The notes beneath the pieces are model-generated. The model was not told where the DNA came from, made no database searches, and saw nothing but the letters and a program-made list of their open reading frames with translations. Shown one piece after another: positions 41,408 through 43,027 of a stretch of 43,027 bases of DNA. This DNA is from Treponema sp. (GTDB lineage: Bacteria > Spirochaetota > Spirochaetia > Treponematales > Breznakiellaceae). The stretch's first letter is position 1, and every line of letters starts with the position of its first letter. Both the position numbers and the translations under genes were made by a program. The stretch is from NCBI GenBank assembly GCA_031288005.1, contig JAITSE010000044.1, forward strand, positions 1-43,027. The letters run 5' to 3'.

Positions 41408-42126
41408 CCGACCTGCACAATCATTCCTGCCTTTCCCCCTGTGGCTCTTTGGACCTTTCGCCCAGGGTCTTGCTGGAGCTTGCCTCCGCCAGGGGGGTTA
41501 AAGTCATGGCCTTGACCGACCATAACTCGTCCCTCAACTGCCCGGCCTTTTCCCGCCTTGCGCCCCGGTACGGCGTTATTCCCCTTTACGGCATGGAGGC
41601 CACGACCCAGGAGGAAATCCACGCGCTCTGCCTTTTTTCCGTCCTGGACGCGGCGCTTTCTTTTAGCGAATACGCCTACGGTATCCTCATCCCCTTTCCC
41701 AATGACCCTGAAAAGACCGGCGACCAGGTTTATGTCGATGAGGAAGACAACATCGAGGGGGAAGTTGAATACTTCCTGCCCAGCGCCCTGGATCTGAGCG
41801 TGGAAGTCATAGGAAGCAAGGCCGCCGAATACGGCGGCGTCGTGATCCCGGCGCACATAGACCGCCCGGCTTTTTCAATGACGAGTCAGCTTGGAGTTGT
41901 AGTTCCGGGCCCCTGGGCCGCCATTGAATGCGTCCGCCTCCCTCCTTCCGTGGATACTCTTGGCTATCCTCTTATCACTTCATCTGACGCCCACTATCCT
42001 GATCACGTTGCCCGCCGGCCTTTTGAACTTGACATCACGCTTGATGAGCTTTGCCCTCAGGGGCCAGGCGCGCCCGCGGACATGGCCGCCTTCATGCGGG
42101 CCCTTGAAAATCGCCCCCGGTTCTGA
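41395..42126 (+). CDS. PHP-domain metal-dependent phosphoesterase
   Basis: This is a 243-aa PHP (polymerase and histidinol phosphatase) domain protein. Metal-binding motifs are DLHNHSCLSPC (HxH, about 6-16), LTDHNSSLN, GMEATTQEEIHAL, VIPAHIDRPAF and the final SSDAHYPD. It probably hydrolyses a phosphate ester or nucleotide; the substrate is unknown. It overlaps the DRTGG gene by 13 nt and is the last gene of the rightward cluster. Immediately after its stop the sequence becomes extremely AT-rich, and the NADH/[FeFe]-hydrogenase genes that often follow this trio are not present. Confidence 0.9.
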   Translation: MSLLTDLHNHSCLSPCGSLDLSPRVLLELASARGVKVMALTDHNSSLNCPAFSRLAPRYGVIPLYGMEATTQEEIHALCLFSVLDAALSFSEYAYGILIPFPNDPEKTGDQVYVDEEDNIEGEVEYFLPSALDLSVEVIGSKAAEYGGVVIPAHIDRPAFSMTSQLGVVVPGPWAAIECVRLPPSVDTLGYPLITSSDAHYPDHVARRPFELDITLDELCPQGPGAPADMAAFMRALENRPRF

Positions 42127-42163
42127 AACTCCTTGAGAACCGGAGCCTTATACAGCATATATT

Positions 42164-42511
42164 TTATATTTCAGAAATAATTTTTCTTATAGAATCCACA
42201 AAAAGGACACATTCATCATATTCTTTTTTCTTTTTTTTTAACATCTTATCCAATTCTTTTAATAAATTATTTTTATCGTTTAAATTATTTTTCCAAAAAA
42301 TTTCTTTGTCTATTATTTCTCCATTTACTTTAATTTCTAAAACATTATCTAAATTGAAACTTCTTACAGTTTCTCTTAAATGGCAATATGCATAAATTAT
42401 TTTATGCATATTATCTGCTATCTTTGAAAATGCACTTGATATTTCACGTTCAGTTATTTCCTTTTTTGAAGACTGATATTTTAAAACAATTTTATCCATG
42501 ATTAGCTGCAT
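42164..42511 (-). CDS. Small hypothetical protein in an AT-rich island
   Basis: This is a 115-aa protein starting at ATG 42511 or four codons later (MDKIVLKYQSSKKEI). It is predicted helical with a lysine-rich coiled segment (LLKELDKMLKKKKKEYDECV) and no membrane helix or signal peptide. Base composition is about 25% GC, very different from the flanking PHP gene, pointing to recent horizontal acquisition. The start overlaps the end of the interrupted gene at 42502-42864 in another frame, so the two form a pair. No family recognised. Confidence 0.55.
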   Translation of the reverse strand: MQLIMDKIVLKYQSSKKEITEREISSAFSKIADNMHKIIYAYCHLRETVRSFNLDNVLEIKVNGEIIDKEIFWKNNLNDKNNLLKELDKMLKKKKKEYDECVLFVDSIRKIISEI

Positions 42512-42864
42512 TCCCTTATGGACAATATTCTATTTTTCTTTTCTCTTTTACGAATGAGATTCACCTCAAATAATTTGTTCTCGTTAAGTTCTTCAAGTTT
42601 AGTTACTTTTATTTCATTAACATCAATTCCATTATATTCTGCATATTGTTTTAATTTAAAGTTTGCCATATTTAAAGCAATTGTATCATTTTCTGAAATA
42701 TTCGCGATATATGGCCCCGAACATTCACCATCACTAAAATATGCTTTATAATCATTAAGTTTCCTAATAGCGTTTCCAGTTTCATCTAATTCCCAAATTT
42801 CACTAATATCTACTCATACCCATGTTCCTTGCCAGCCTTTGGAAAATAGAGCCCTGTATTTCAT
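42502..42864 (-). pseudogene. Small unknown gene interrupted by an in-frame TGA
   Basis: On the minus strand an ATG at 42864 opens MKYRALFSKGWQGTWV, then TGA at 42814-42816. After it the frame continues as VDISEIWELDETGNAIRKLN and on for about 100 codons to a TAA at 42502-42504. The composition and coherent coding sense on both sides of the TGA suggest one 120-codon gene with a Trp-to-stop change (TGG to TGA), or a sequencing error. No selenocysteine-type hairpin follows the TGA. Product unknown; possibly the partner of the overlapping downstream gene. Confidence 0.6.
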
Positions 42865-42925
42865 AAAAACCTTAAATTAACCCCAATTAGTTATTATGCT
42901 CAATTTCCAGTAATTGTAAAGTGAA

Positions 42926-42960
42926 CTTGTTCACCTGACACAGCGGTTCCGGTGAACAAG
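42926..42960. other. Inverted repeat at the right end
   Basis: CTTGTTCACC (42926-42935) pairs with GGTGAACAAG (42951-42960) across 15 nt. It lies 62 nt upstream of the interrupted AT-rich gene, where composition returns towards that of the chromosome. It could be a terminator for a gene outside the window or a boundary feature of the AT-rich island. Confidence 0.5.
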
Positions 42961-43027
42961 CCTATTTTGTATTCTTAAACAGGCCGCAATAGCTTTATTC
43001 CTTTAAAGACAGCAAGCAGGCCGCATG

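Noticed and set aside
42518..42751. 77-aa rightward ORF
   Set aside because: It is antisense to the coherent interrupted gene on the minus strand and consists of AT-driven hydrophobic residues.
42814..42816. Selenocysteine codon in the AT-rich gene
   Set aside because: No stable hairpin follows the TGA, and flanking residues fit a Trp-to-stop change better than a selenoprotein active site.

Overview
The window is about 43 kb of bacterial chromosome with roughly 50% GC. It most likely comes from a spirochaete, probably a Treponema of the insect/termite-gut type. This is inferred from gene content and style: Listeria-Bacteroides (InlB B-type) repeat lipoproteins, spirochaete-like lipoprotein signals, TM2-plus-winged-helix and LysM/M23 proteins, and intergenic DNA full of palindromes. 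No rRNA gene is present to prove it, and I found no tRNA, CRISPR array or intact insertion sequence.

Left third (1-9.6 kb, accessory). A 3' gene fragment is followed by a 13-copy, ~23-nt tandem repeat and a GC-rich palindromic element. Next come a type II restriction-modification pair (beta-class DNA methyltransferase plus PD-(D/E)XK nuclease), a DUF917/hydantoinase-A pair, an orphan EcoRI-type adenine methyltransferase, and a zinc/manganese-type ABC transporter operon. The lipoprotein gene of that operon carries a palindromic repeat inserted in frame.

Core block (9.65-16.2 kb). This is the rimP-nusA-infB-rbfA-truB translation/transcription operon. It has a consensus sigma-70 promoter and a terminator-like hairpin in the leader. 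NusA ends in a four-cysteine zinc ribbon.

Middle (16.2-28.5 kb). A repeat-rich intergenic region is followed by a CUT1-type sugar ABC transporter operon closed by a perfect 19-bp hairpin, then grpE-dnaK-dnaJ. A decayed hsdS fragment and more repeats follow, then xylose utilisation (xylB-xylA, with a divergent AraC-type regulator).

Right third (28.5-43 kb). It holds a LuxR-type response regulator with an atypical receiver, an M23 peptidase plus a secreted protein, a TM2 protein, and a long repeat-rich intergenic region. A C18 tract lies in a leader ORF just upstream of a 1265-aa lipoprotein with twelve InlB-type repeats. Then come parA-parB, a Cof-type HAD phosphatase, and a CBS/ATPase-DRTGG-PHP module of the kind I recall near electron-bifurcating [FeFe]-hydrogenase genes. 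The window ends in a very AT-rich island with two small unknown genes, one interrupted by TGA.

Most notable: (1) a possible phase-variable translational switch (C18) upstream of the repeat lipoprotein; (2) a family of GAGACC/GGTCTC palindromes and larger GC-rich elements, some sitting in frame inside ORFs; (3) the hydrogenase-type regulatory module abruptly followed by foreign-looking DNA; (4) NusA with a terminal zinc ribbon; (5) remains of three different DNA-methylation systems. Families are named from motifs read by eye; no database search was run.
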